DNA of 64,000 nt from Gemmata sp051859125. Its GTDB lineage: Bacteria > Planctomycetota > Planctomycetia > Gemmatales > Gemmataceae. The translations under genes and the position numbers were made by a program. The notes beneath the pieces are model-generated. The model worked only from the letters and a program-made list of their open reading frames with translations. It searched no databases and had not been told where the DNA came from. Location of the stretch: contig NZ_JBHYGG010000112.1 of the NCBI RefSeq assembly GCF_051859125.1, positions 62,001 through 126,000 on the forward strand. The letters run 5' to 3'. How positions within the stretch are numbered: position 1 is the first letter of the stretch; each line of letters starts with the position of its first letter. Shown in pieces: positions 24,951-34,300 of the stretch.

Positions 24951-25459
24951 GCGATGTTCTCCCTCACCAGTTCGTCGGGCACCTCGAACAACCCTCGCTC
25001 GCCGCGGTACGGGATCGGATTCGCGAACCGCACCGGGTTCTCGCACAGGAACGCCCACCGCCGCGGGTCGAAGTTCCCGAACGCCCGCTCGGTCTCGGTC
25101 ACGTACAGGACCCCGTCCGGGGTCAGGTGGTACGGGCCGTCGTGGTACCCCAACTCGTCGGCCACGTCGTCGGTGTGGACCACGTTCACCACGTCCACCC
25201 GCCCGACGATCGCGCCGAACGGCAGCCCCCACCCCCGCTTGGCCGCCGCCTCGGTCGCCTCGAACACGATCCCGGATCGCTCCAAGGCGGCGCGGAACGG
25301 TTGTCCGGCCGCAATGAACGCGAGGTCCCCGTCCCACTTCTTCGCTGCGTGAATCAGGAGCGGGCCACGGTATCTCAGGGGCCAGCCGCGGGTCTCGACG
25401 CACTTCGCGCCGGACACCATCAGGGACGCCCACGGTTGGTGCAGGCTGAGGCACTTCAC
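24947..25459 (-). CDS. ASCH-domain protein
   Basis: A 170-aa product from GTG 25459, ATGA/GTGA-coupled to methylase genes on both sides. The N-terminal SLHQPWASLMVSGAKCVE, followed by TRGWPLRYRGPLLIHAAKK, is the ASCH signature, a PUA-like beta barrel that binds RNA or modified nucleotides. It sits between a C5-cytosine and an N6-adenine methylase, so reading or editing modified bases, or handling RNA, is an inference from context. Confidence 0.85.
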   Translation of the reverse strand: MKCLSLHQPWASLMVSGAKCVETRGWPLRYRGPLLIHAAKKWDGDLAFIAAGQPFRAALERSGIVFEATEAAAKRGWGLPFGAIVGRVDVVNVVHTDDVADELGYHDGPYHLTPDGVLYVTETERAFGNFDPRRWAFLCENPVRFANPIPYRGERGLFEVPDELVRENIA

Positions 25460-27162
25460 GCGACGTCCTCCAGCATGGCCAGGATGAGCGCCTTCGCCTG
25501 GTTCACCTCGACCGCGTTCCCGACCTGCTTCACCTGCTCGCTGCGGTTGCCGGTGATCTTGTAGTCCTTCGGGAACCCCATCGCGGCCGCGAGTTCGTGC
25601 GGCTGGAGCATGCGGAACCGGATGTCGAGGCGGCACCGGTCCGGCTCCACGAGGGCGTGCCGGTCCTTGGTGGTGACGGTCCGGAGCGGGTCGGCCACGG
25701 CGTCGGCCAGGCCGTTGGCGTAGAACGGGACGAGGAACGGCTCGCACAGCCCGACGCCCCGCGAGGTGGTGGTGACGGTCGGGATGGGCGAACTCACCGA
25801 CCGCGGCCCGTTGCTCGACATCTGCGGGACGATGAACGGTTGCACGAGCCCGTGCGTCGAGCCGCCGGCGACGACCGTCGGGAACGGCTTGTCGACGTCG
25901 TGGCACCGCGGGCTCTGGCCCTCCCGCTCGCCGTAGTTGGTCGGGACGATGAACGGCGAGACCAGCGCCTGCTCGCCCCGGTTCGCCCCCGTGACGCACG
26001 GCAGCGGCTCGGCCGGGTCGTACACGCGATCGCTACCGTGGTGCGTGGTGTGCATCACGAACGGCTCGACGATGCCGAACGACCCGCCGCCGGCGTGGAT
26101 GGTCCCGATCGGTTGTTCGACACTCTTCACCCGGCAGTTGTCGTCGCCGCTGTTGCACATCCGGGCGATGAACGGCTGAACCAACTGACCGCCGCCGCGG
26201 CCGGCCGTGATCGTCTGCATCGGCTGGCCGACCCCGCGCGGCGCGTTGCCGCGGTGGATGCCCTCGGGCGGGAGGACGAACGGCTCGCACAGGGCGAAGT
26301 CGGACGAGGTTGCCGTGACCGTGGAGATCGGTTCGCCGACCCCGACCGGGGCGTTCCTCGTCCGGTTCAGCAACAGCAGGAACGGCTCCGCGTTCGCGCC
26401 GCCGAACTTCCTCAGCCCCGCCTCGATCCGCTTCAGCGTGTTGTCGCTCAGCGGCCGCTTCCGGGTGAAGATGCTCTCCCCGGGCAGCGACCAGTCGATG
26501 ATCTCCCGGGCCGCCCGCCACCGCGGCAGCGACGCGAACAACCCGGCCGTCGGGTCCGGCTCGTGGCTCCGCTCGGGCCACCGGATCGGCAACCGCCCCT
26601 TCGCCGCCTGGATGAACAGCCGACGCCGCGTGGTCGCCCCGCCGTAGTCCGCGGCGTTCAGCACCCGCCACTCGACGCGGTAGCCCATCGCCTTGAACGT
26701 GTCGATGAACGCGCCGAACAACTTCCCCCGGCCCGCCTTGGTCGGCCGCCCCTTGGCGTCGAGCGGCCCCCACGTCTGGAACTCGGGGACGTTCTCGATC
26801 AGCACCCGCTTCACGTCGAGGGCCGCGCACCACCGGTGGACGCAGTACGCCGACGCCCGCGACTGGTCGTTGACAGGCTTGCCGCCGCGGGCAACCGAGT
26901 GGTGGGTGCACTCCGGTGACGCCACCAGCAGATCGAGCTTCCCGCCCGGCACCGCCTTCTTCGGGTCCAGGTCGGCCAGGCTCTGGCAGAAGTGGAACGC
27001 CTTCGGGTGGTTCGCCGCGTGCGTCTCGACGGCCCGGTCCCAGTGGTTCACGGCGGTGAGGTTTACGGCCCGGCCGAGCCGCGCCGCCGCCATCCCCAGA
27101 CCCGTCGAGGTGCCGCCCGCTCCGCAGAACAGGTCGGCCACGTTGATCCGCTTCGCAACCAT
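25456..27162 (-). CDS. DNA cytosine-5 methyltransferase with seven-unit repeat insert
   Basis: The 568-aa product (ATG 27162) methylates cytosine at C5. Motif I is DLFCGAGGTSTGLG (10-23), catalytic motif IV is SPECTHHS (Cys85, with an extra Glu before the Cys), motif VI IENVPEF (122-128), motif VIII TTRRRLFI (177-184), and motifs IX/X MLQPHELAAAMGFP and QVGNAVEV at 518-552. Where the target-recognition domain is expected, residues about 276-507 instead hold seven units of roughly 23-27 residues of the pattern P-x-x-T-(V/I)-x-A...L-x-x-PF(I/V). The repeats may themselves read DNA or form a solenoid. Coupled to the ASCH gene. Confidence 0.9.
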   Translation of the reverse strand: MVAKRINVADLFCGAGGTSTGLGMAAARLGRAVNLTAVNHWDRAVETHAANHPKAFHFCQSLADLDPKKAVPGGKLDLLVASPECTHHSVARGGKPVNDQSRASAYCVHRWCAALDVKRVLIENVPEFQTWGPLDAKGRPTKAGRGKLFGAFIDTFKAMGYRVEWRVLNAADYGGATTRRRLFIQAAKGRLPIRWPERSHEPDPTAGLFASLPRWRAAREIIDWSLPGESIFTRKRPLSDNTLKRIEAGLRKFGGANAEPFLLLLNRTRNAPVGVGEPISTVTATSSDFALCEPFVLPPEGIHRGNAPRGVGQPMQTITAGRGGGQLVQPFIARMCNSGDDNCRVKSVEQPIGTIHAGGGSFGIVEPFVMHTTHHGSDRVYDPAEPLPCVTGANRGEQALVSPFIVPTNYGEREGQSPRCHDVDKPFPTVVAGGSTHGLVQPFIVPQMSSNGPRSVSSPIPTVTTTSRGVGLCEPFLVPFYANGLADAVADPLRTVTTKDRHALVEPDRCRLDIRFRMLQPHELAAAMGFPKDYKITGNRSEQVKQVGNAVEVNQAKALILAMLEDVA

Positions 27163-27169
27163 CTCTGAC

Positions 27170-27355
27170 TCACTTCCAGATTGACCGCCAGGTGTACGCC
27201 ACAACGACACATGCCACCACCACTGCCGCCGCGCCCGCCGCTCGCACCCTCTGGCCCACCGGGTCGGGCGGGCCATGTCGCCGCAATCCGTCGCGGATGA
27301 ACTGCTGCTTCTGCACGTCCCACAGCCGCTCCGCGAGCCACTTCACCGGGTCCAT
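27170..27355 (-). CDS. Small single-span membrane protein
   Basis: A 61-aa product from ATG 27355, whose ATG overlaps the stop of the adenine methylase gene. The N-terminal 35 residues are charged (MDPVKWLAERLWDVQKQQF) and the last 25 form one membrane helix, AAGAAAVVVACVVVAYTW. Phage-encoded membrane peptides of this size may be superinfection or anti-defence factors; there is no direct evidence. Confidence 0.6.
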   Translation of the reverse strand: MDPVKWLAERLWDVQKQQFIRDGLRRHGPPDPVGQRVRAAGAAAVVVACVVVAYTWRSIWK

Positions 27356-28191
27356 CAGTTGGCCCTCGCCGAACGCAGGTACTCCTCGATTTCCATCTGC
27401 GACCGCGTCACGGCCCCGGGCGCGACGTGCTCCCACACCTCGCTCCACGCAATCCCGTACCCCGACCCGCCGCCCTCGACGATCTCCCGCACTACCCGCT
27501 GCTTCAGAGCCGCCCGGTCGCACCCGTCCTTCCGGACCGTGGCCGACAACTCGGCGTCCGTCTCGATGGCCAGGGCCGCGTTCCACGTCGCCTGGTTCGC
27601 GAAGCCGCCCGTGTCGCCGGGCCGGTCGTTCCGGCCCTCGCGCAGTTCCACAACGGCCACTTCGATCCCGGTGCCGAACTCCTTGAACAGGTCCCCGTCG
27701 AGCCGCTCCACCGTGGCCCACTCGCACCCGTGCAGGTTCAGCCGCTGCTCCCGCACGTCGTCCACGAGCGTCGTCGGCGCGACCGACAGCAGCACCCCGC
27801 CCGGCGCGAGCAGCGTCCACGCGTGTTCGATGTGCCGCGGGCACTGCTTGCCCTTGAACGGCGGGTTCATGACGATGCGGTCGTACCGGGCTCCGCTGTG
27901 GGCCAGGAAGTCGGTCCCGACGACGGTTCCGCCCGCGGATTCGATCCTCGGGTGCATCGCCGCTTCGACCTCGCACGCCGCCACGCTCACCGCCCCGGCC
28001 GCACGGAGAGCGTGAACGATTCGCCCGTCGCCGGCACTCGGCTCCAGGCACGTCGTGTACTCCGACACGTCGGCCCACTCGACGAGCTTCGCGACGAGGG
28101 CCAGGGGCGTGTAGAACGCCTGCCGACGCTTGCGCGCGGCCTTCGCGTCGAGCACCTCGTTCACGGGTTGGAACCTGGCGGCGGCGGTCAT
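27355..28191 (-). CDS. N6-adenine/rRNA-type DNA methyltransferase (NPPF class)
   Basis: A 278-aa product from ATG 28191. A Rossmann methyltransferase fold is clear: YTPLALVAKLVEWAD, motif I CLEPSAGDGRIVHALRAAG, and motif IV RIVMNPPFKGKQCPRHIEHA with MNPPF. It lacks a separate recognition domain, like M.TaqI-related or solitary phage methylases. This is the third methyltransferase of the cluster. ATGA overlap with its upstream gene shows coupled translation. Target site cannot be read from the sequence. Confidence 0.85.
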   Translation of the reverse strand: MTAAARFQPVNEVLDAKAARKRRQAFYTPLALVAKLVEWADVSEYTTCLEPSAGDGRIVHALRAAGAVSVAACEVEAAMHPRIESAGGTVVGTDFLAHSGARYDRIVMNPPFKGKQCPRHIEHAWTLLAPGGVLLSVAPTTLVDDVREQRLNLHGCEWATVERLDGDLFKEFGTGIEVAVVELREGRNDRPGDTGGFANQATWNAALAIETDAELSATVRKDGCDRAALKQRVVREIVEGGGSGYGIAWSEVWEHVAPGAVTRSQMEIEEYLRSARAN

Positions 28192-28439
28192 CACTTCACC
28201 TTCGGGGTTGCTGGTGCCTGCGCCGTCTTGCCGGCCCGGTCGAGGTGCCGGCCCATCGTCAACCACTCGAAGAAGTCCCACACCCGCTGGAGTTCGTCCG
28301 CGTCGAGGACGTGCGTTTGGATCGTCGCGCCGCCCTTCTTTGCGAACTTCCCGTTGATGTCGAGGGTCACGAGGTGCGAGCCCTGCGACTTCGCCTTCTC
28401 CCTCATCTCCGCGGGGTATCCGACTGTGCTCACCGGCAT
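28191..28439 (-). CDS. Small phage protein of unknown function
   Basis: An 82-aa product from ATG 28439, overlapping both neighbours by a base or four. It is basic and helical at the C-terminus (QRVWDFFEWLTMGRHLDRAG) with a beta start (SHLVTLDINGKFAKKGGAT). No family recognised. Position between a methylase and the ERCC4 nuclease makes an accessory role in DNA handling plausible. Confidence 0.6.
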   Translation of the reverse strand: MPVSTVGYPAEMREKAKSQGSHLVTLDINGKFAKKGGATIQTHVLDADELQRVWDFFEWLTMGRHLDRAGKTAQAPATPKVK

Positions 28440-29023
28440 CACGTCACCTTGGGTTTGCGGAACGATTTCTCGGCCTGCTCCTTCACGAACCTCTCCAAGA
28501 TCCGGAACGTCGTCACCTCGGCGAAGTCGCGGCCCGGTGCGAAAAACCAATGCACCCGAGTGAACCGCTGCTGCCACGCCAGCACGCTCCGGTACACGCT
28601 CTTCGGGCTCAGCCGCGAGTGCACCGGCGGCCGCAGGAAGATGTCCGACCACTCCCGCTCCACCACCACCGCGGCGAACGTGTACTCGCTCAGCCGCTCG
28701 AGCTCGCGCAGGAACCGCGCCCGCCCCTGGCCGAGCGTGTGGAACAGGTCGTTGATGGACTTCCGCTCCACCGCCACCGCCGTCGCGTACCCGTCGAGCG
28801 AGTAGTCCCCGCTCGCGAGGGCCACCCGCTCGGTGCGGACCCGCCACGCCCCGCCGCCGTGCTCCTGGTCCGCCGGCACGTCCGCGAACGCGTAGGGCGT
28901 GCGCCACTGCCCGTCGAGCGTCTCCAGGTCGGCGGTGATCCCGTCGAACACGAACGGCAGTTGCTCGCGCGTGTCGCACAGGACCGTGACCGGGAACTCG
29001 GGGTTGGGCTGCTTGCGGGGCAT
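28439..29023 (-). CDS. ERCC4 (XPF/Mus81)-type nuclease
   Basis: A 194-aa product from ATG 29023. The nuclease signature is present: VLCDTREQLPF, then ALASGDYSL and VAVERKSINDLFHTLGQ, followed by RARFLRELERLSEYTFAAVV. These give the Asp and ERK catalytic residues of the XPF/Mus81 family. Phage members probably cut branched or flapped DNA during recombination and could partner the RecT-like annealase at 38859. Shorter than host ERCC4 proteins because the HhH domain is absent. Confidence 0.88.
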   Translation of the reverse strand: MPRKQPNPEFPVTVLCDTREQLPFVFDGITADLETLDGQWRTPYAFADVPADQEHGGGAWRVRTERVALASGDYSLDGYATAVAVERKSINDLFHTLGQGRARFLRELERLSEYTFAAVVVEREWSDIFLRPPVHSRLSPKSVYRSVLAWQQRFTRVHWFFAPGRDFAEVTTFRILERFVKEQAEKSFRKPKVT

Positions 29024-29073
29024 GGTCGGGTCCGCACCGTGGGTGTCGATCGGGGCTGCGACGCGACGCGTGG

Positions 29074-29388
29074 TCAGATCGACGCCATCGCCTCGGTGTG
29101 CAGGTCGTTGCGGGCCTCGGCCTGCTGCTTCGCCGCCTTGTCGATCTGGTACGGCATCCACGTGCAGTACGCGCCGACCGAGGGCGGCACGTCGCCCGGC
29201 TGGACGAGCGTCACGCTGGTGGGCGGGTGCGACATCGGCACGCCGTTGCGGTGGAAGACGCCGAGGTTGACGCACCGGTCGCCCCACACCGCCGCGACGA
29301 CCGCGGCAAGGGGCTGGTCCTGGACGAGTCGGTCGGCCGGGTAGAACAGCACGACGCGGCCGACGGTGGGCTTGATGACAGTGCTCAT
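29074..29388 (-). CDS. Conserved phage hypothetical protein
   Basis: A 104-aa product from ATG 29388. The pattern VGRVVLFYPADRL, VVAAVWGDRCVNLGVF and YCTWMPYQIDKA recurs in hypothetical proteins of many unrelated tailed phages (from memory, no family name). It is a mixed alpha-beta protein with no metal-binding residues. Function unknown. The 115-bp gap on its downstream side may hold regulatory signals. Confidence 0.65.
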   Translation of the reverse strand: MSTVIKPTVGRVVLFYPADRLVQDQPLAAVVAAVWGDRCVNLGVFHRNGVPMSHPPTSVTLVQPGDVPPSVGAYCTWMPYQIDKAAKQQAEARNDLHTEAMASI

Positions 29389-29503
29389 TGCGAAAAACTC
29401 CTCAGAGCGCGCAGGGGGACACGGGGCCGGGCGAACGTCACCCGGCCTTGGGTACACTCACTTCAATCGCGTCACGCGGTCAGTCGCAGCCGGACGCGGC
29501 CGC

Positions 29504-30268
29504 TCAGGGCTTGCCGAAGAACAAGCGGACCTTGGAGTCCGCCAACTCCTTCTTCAACTCGTCGGCCAGGAAGGAGAGCGCGTTCTCGGCCGCGACCTCG
29601 AGTTGCCCCGGCAGCGGGAGCAGCCGGAAGCACCCGTTCGTCGGGTCCGGCTCCAGCGCGCACTCGACCCGGCACCACACCGAGCGGAACGACGGGTTCG
29701 CGTAGGCCGGGAACTCGAACGTCACGTACTCGGGGATCGCCTTGAGCCCGGTCACCTCGCCGGTGATCTCCTTCCCGAGGCTCGCCTTCCCGTGGCCCAC
29801 CTCGCCCTGCGTCGTCGCGGTCGCCCGGAAGTTCACCTTGCGGAGCGACTCCACGAGGTCGCCGCACAGCGCCAGGGAGTCGCGGAACGTGGTCCGCAGG
29901 TCGCGGATCAAGTCCATCTGGGTCATGGCCGGCTTCTGCGCCTTCAGGTCGGCCAGCCGCTTGTACTGGTCCGACGCGACGAGCGCGAGCTTCACCGTCC
30001 CGGGGTGGTCCTTGCCGACGACGGCGACGATCTCGGTCGGGGAGTACCACACCTCGGCGTCCGGCGCGTACTCAATCGCCTTGTCGGTGACCGCCTGGAG
30101 CGACAGCGCGGTGTGCTGCTCGGGCTTCTCGTCGGCCGTCACCTTCTCCAGTTCGCCGTTGTTGCGGCGGATGAAGTAGACGTGGTGCGGCTCGCGGCTG
30201 GTCTCGACGATGCTCGACGCCGACGAGCGGCCGAGTTCGTTCATGTACTGCAAGGCTTCCTTCAACAT
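29504..30268 (-). CDS. DUF2303-like phage protein
   Basis: A 254-aa product from ATG 30268. The sequence is mixed alpha-beta, with ALSLQAVTDKAIEYAPDAEV early and FRATATTQGEVGHGKASLGK late, and a Cys in SVWCRVEC. Its general layout resembles DUF2303, common near recombination genes in phages, but I am not sure of the family. It overlaps the upstream gene by 7 nt. Function unknown. Confidence 0.55.
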   Translation of the reverse strand: MLKEALQYMNELGRSSASSIVETSREPHHVYFIRRNNGELEKVTADEKPEQHTALSLQAVTDKAIEYAPDAEVWYSPTEIVAVVGKDHPGTVKLALVASDQYKRLADLKAQKPAMTQMDLIRDLRTTFRDSLALCGDLVESLRKVNFRATATTQGEVGHGKASLGKEITGEVTGLKAIPEYVTFEFPAYANPSFRSVWCRVECALEPDPTNGCFRLLPLPGQLEVAAENALSFLADELKKELADSKVRLFFGKP

Positions 30269-30684
30269 GGGCTGTGGTCCTTTGCGTTCGGGGTTAGTTG
30301 GTCCTTGTCCACACGCAGGTACAACGTCGCGTGTTCGGCCGGCAGCGACACGCCGCTCTTCTGGGCCGCCTCGCGGAACTGCCCCCGCGTCACGGTGGCC
30401 CCTGCCGCCTGCAACTTCTGCAAGGTGCCGCAGCGGGACCGGAGAACGAGCTTGTAGGTGTGACCGCACACCATGTAGCCGATCCCCTGTACGTCCACCG
30501 TGTTGTTCACCATCAGTACGCCGCACAACTTGCCGGGCCGCAGGGTCGGGCACAGTTGGATGACCCACGCCTTCGTCACCGGCCGCTCGTCATCTTCGTA
30601 CCGGCCGCGCCACGCAATCATCACGTCGATTGCGACGTCGAGTCTCGCGATCGCGATCTGGCGGCGGTACTCGTGGGCGTCCAT
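30262..30684 (-). CDS. Phage hypothetical protein
   Basis: A 140-aa product from ATG 30684 with a helical first 30 residues (YRRQIAIARLDVAIDVMIAW) and beta-rich middle including YMVCGHTYKLVLRSRCG. No family identified. Codon use matches neighbouring phage genes and the 3' end overlaps the next start, supporting a real gene. Confidence 0.6.
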   Translation of the reverse strand: MDAHEYRRQIAIARLDVAIDVMIAWRGRYEDDERPVTKAWVIQLCPTLRPGKLCGVLMVNNTVDVQGIGYMVCGHTYKLVLRSRCGTLQKLQAAGATVTRGQFREAAQKSGVSLPAEHATLYLRVDKDQLTPNAKDHSPC

Positions 30685-30746
30685 CTCGATTCCTCAACGT
30701 GGGCCAGGGAGAGTGTCCCCGGCCCGGGGTTACTGCTCGCGCCGCG

Positions 30747-31109
30747 TCACTCCTCGATGCCGCTGAGTGCCGGCTGGTCCGGGTTCTCCGGTGCCACCGG
30801 GCTGAACTGCATCTCGGGCTGGCCCCGGTCGTTCATCGTCAACTCGCCGATGGTCGGGTCGGTCAGGTACGGCGGTAGGCTCGTCTTCGCCTTGGCCGTC
30901 GCGCTCACCGAGTCGCCGAGCTTGCGGAGCTCGAGTTCGATGGTCACCTTCCGCGGCTTCTTGTCCGCGCCCCGGTCCTCGGTGTCGCGGAGCGCGGCCC
31001 GCAGCGCCGCGTTGATGATCGCCTCGGCCTGGCCGCCGGCGAGTTGGCCCACGGTCGCCAGCGTGAGTGTGCGCTGGTGGGCCTTCGGTCTCGTTCGTCG
31101 CTCGCTCAT
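30747..31109 (-). CDS. Phage hypothetical protein, basic
   Basis: A 120-aa product from ATG 31109. Arg-rich N-terminus (MSERRTRPKAHQRTLTLAT) then a helix (AEAIINAALRAALRDTED) and a beta segment KVTIELELRKLGDSVSATAK. This layout is common for small phage proteins that bind nucleic acid or modulate nucleases, but no family is recognised. Confidence 0.6.
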   Translation of the reverse strand: MSERRTRPKAHQRTLTLATVGQLAGGQAEAIINAALRAALRDTEDRGADKKPRKVTIELELRKLGDSVSATAKAKTSLPPYLTDPTIGELTMNDRGQPEMQFSPVAPENPDQPALSGIEE

Positions 31110-31130
31110 GGGTCCGGTTCCTCACAGTGG

Positions 31131-31370
31131 TTAATGGTTCGATCCACACCCGCCGTCCCGCTCCTTCAACAACGCACCGAGCACGAGTTCCGCCACGTCC
31201 TTCCGCATGCCGGCCGCGAGTCGCACCTCGCTCCGCATCCCGTGGTAGAGTTGCCGCGAACCCACCCAGTAGGACGTCTCATCGTCCTCGTCGTCGTCCT
31301 TGTAGATCGCCAGTCGCTCCGGGCCGCGGGTCGCGAACGACTGCAACATCTCCTTGAGCCGGTCCATCAC
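31131..31370 (-). CDS. Small acidic phage protein
   Basis: A 79-aa product from ATG 31370, overlapping the helicase stop (ATGA). Middle is very acidic (YKDDDEDDETSYW), followed by helices ending CGSNH. Coupling to the intein-bearing helicase suggests co-expression. Function unknown. Confidence 0.6.
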   Translation of the reverse strand: MMDRLKEMLQSFATRGPERLAIYKDDDEDDETSYWVGSRQLYHGMRSEVRLAAGMRKDVAELVLGALLKERDGGCGSNH

Positions 31371-34300
31371 AGTCCCTCACGAAGTAGTTCACCCAGGAAC
31401 GTCCGCCGCCGGGTCAACGCGACCCGCTTCACCTGCTTCTCGAACGCCCCCTTCGGCCCGATCAACAGGCACGCCGACCGCGCCCGCGAGATCGCCGTGT
31501 ACCAGTAGTTCATGTCGCAGATCGAACTCGCCTCCGGGTCCACCATGCAAATGACACATGGCCACTCACTGCCCTGCGAGTTCCACCACGGGAACCCGTT
31601 CTGAAGGAACCGGTGCCCGTCCGGAACCTCGACGCACATCGACTCGCATTGGACCGGTTCGATGGACACGATCGGGTCTTCGAACCAGTCGAGCCGTTCG
31701 TGCCACCCGGCAGCCCGTGCGGTCTCACGGCTCACCGTCCCACGTGTCCGGGCGTTCTGAACCGTTCGCTGCGAGCACGCCGCCCTCAATCCGTCGGCCT
31801 GCACCCGCGACACCGGGAGCGTGAACTTCGTTTCGGTTTCTCGGCACGCAACCAGCCGCCGCCGTTTGAACTCGCTGACGAACCCGACCGCCCGGCCGAA
31901 CTGGGCCGCGGACCGGCCGTAGATGTACAGCGGCTTGTACCGCTTGGTGGTGCCCGTCCGATTCGCGGTGCTGATGACGCCGAGCCGGAGGAGCATCACC
32001 TGCACCGTGTCGAGAAGGGCCGGGTGAACCGTCCCCCACTCGATGTGGTCGCAGAGACCGTCCGAATCGATGTTGACCGTGCCGTCCTCGAACAGCCCGC
32101 GCAGGAACGCCGCGTGCATCACCGAATCAGAACGCAGAACACTCTCAGGGACCGCCTTGGCGTTCGGGCTCATCCCGCCGACCAAACGGAGCCAGTCGGC
32201 CAGGTAGGTGGACCGCACTTCGAACCCCGTCGCTCCGTTGAGCTTCACCGGGTGGGTGCTGCACCCGAACAGCGTCCGGCACAGTTCCCCGAACCGTTCC
32301 GCAACGTCGCGGTGCCGCTTCAGCAGCCGGAACCCGTGGTCGAACACCGTTCCGTCCGCGACCATCAGCCCGAAGAACTCCGCAACGTCAGCGTCCACCG
32401 ACTGTGGCGTTCGGAACCGTGTGGCCCGCGGGTCGCACTCTTGCAGGACCGGCAGCATGGCCGGCCGCGTCGGTTCGACCGTCGTCCCGAGCCGCACCCG
32501 GAGCCAGTCGCCCTGGCGAAGTTGCCCCGCGAAGCACATCGAGTAGTCGTCGCCGGTCCAGCGTTCGACGCGGTGGTCCGGGGTGACGGTGACCGTGTAC
32601 CCGTGCTTCGTCGTGACCCGTAGCGCCGGCCCAACGGGATTGACGACCTTGTTCGTGTACACCTTCCCGCCGTCGGGCGTGGCAATGAACCCGTCACCGG
32701 CCACGAGCTTGATCGGGAGCAACCCGTCCTCGGTCTCGACGAGCGTGTCGGGGTGAACGCACCGGTGAGCGGTGATCCCCCAGGCGTGGTCAAAGTCCCC
32801 TCCCGCGCCCGCCGCCGCGGCCTTCTTGTCCTCGTCGTCGCTCTCCCGCACCCGGGTGTGCGAGAACCGCACGAGCGGCACGTTCACCCCGCCGAACCGC
32901 GCGACCGTCGCGTCCCTCGACACCGCGACCACCCGCCCGACCTCGCCGTTCGCGACGTACCACTCGGCCTCGTTCCCGCGGCGGTCCCCGGCCACGGTCT
33001 GGTAGTTCGCCGCGTCGAGCGCCATGTCCGGGTGCCCGTACCGGTCCGCGAGCGGCACCACGCACTTCAGCCGGGTGTTCGTCGTGCAGATCACCTTGTC
33101 CCCGACCCGGAACGGGTTCCCCGGCGCGCCCTTGCCGTCCGGGTTGAACACCGGCCCGAACCGCCCGTTCACCCTGGCCCGCGACACCGCCGACGCGCTC
33201 TTCTCGCCCCCGTTCAGCGGGGTGATGATCTGCGTCTCCCAGATCGGGTCGAACCGCGACATCTGCCCCACCACGTCGGCCAGCACGTCGAGGGCCTCGG
33301 CCGCCGGGCAGTCGATGATCCGCAGGTTCCGCGGGCACGGGGCCGCCAGGTCGAACCGCTCGTCGAACCGCACCGGCGTGCCGGCCTTGATCGCCGCACA
33401 CGCCTCGACGATGGAGCCCGCGTTCCGGTGGATCTCCGTCAACTTCCCCTGCGGCACCCCGCCGGCTAGCAGGTCCCGGAGCGGCGCACCGTGGCCGACC
33501 GGCGGGAGTTGCCATTCATCGCCCACAAACAGCACGCACCCGCCGTCCGGGACCGCGTCGAGCGTGTCGGCCAGGAGCGACGCATCATCCATGCTGCTCT
33601 CGTCGATCACGAGCGCCGTCACGTCGAGCGGGTTGTCCCGGTTCCGCTCGAACCCCCACCCGTCCCCGTCGTGGCCGTTCCGCCCGATCTCCAACAACTG
33701 GTGCTGGGTCCGCGCGACCACCTCCAGCCCCCTGGCCCGCAGCGACTCGCCGGCCCGCACCGCCGCCTTCCCGGTCGGGGCCGCCACCGCGACCGCGTCC
33801 GGCCCGTGCTCCGCGATGAACGCCTTGAGCAGGAACGACAGGGCGTAGGTCTTCCCCGTCCCGGGGCCGCCCACGAAGCACCCGACCGCCCCGGCCGTGG
33901 CCTTCTTCAGTTCCGCGACCTGGTGCGCGGTCGGCAGCCCGTCCCCCTCGGCGGCACTCGCCGGGATCTCGGTGGGCCAGGCCGCCGGGAACCGCGACAG
34001 CCGCCGCACGTTGTCCGCAATCCGCATCTCCGCGTCGGCCCGCTCCCGGAGCGCGACGAACCGCTTCCCGTCCAACCGGCGGACCCGGACCCACTGCCCC
34101 CGACGCAGCAGGATGAGTGCGCGCCACGGGTCCGCGCCGGGGACCGCCCGCGTCACGTCCGCCGCCACGGCGTCGGCGTCGAGCCACGTCGAGCCCGAGT
34201 GGTCCCGCTTGATGATGTTCACCGCGCACATCGCCTGCCGCTTCAGCGCGCCGGGCCGCCCGCCCGTTTCGAGGTACAGCTTGTCGACCCGCTTGAAGCT

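Noticed and set aside
24114..28191. Complete restriction-modification system
   Set aside because: No restriction endonuclease gene with recognisable type II features is present; the HNH and ERCC4 proteins fit homing or recombination better.
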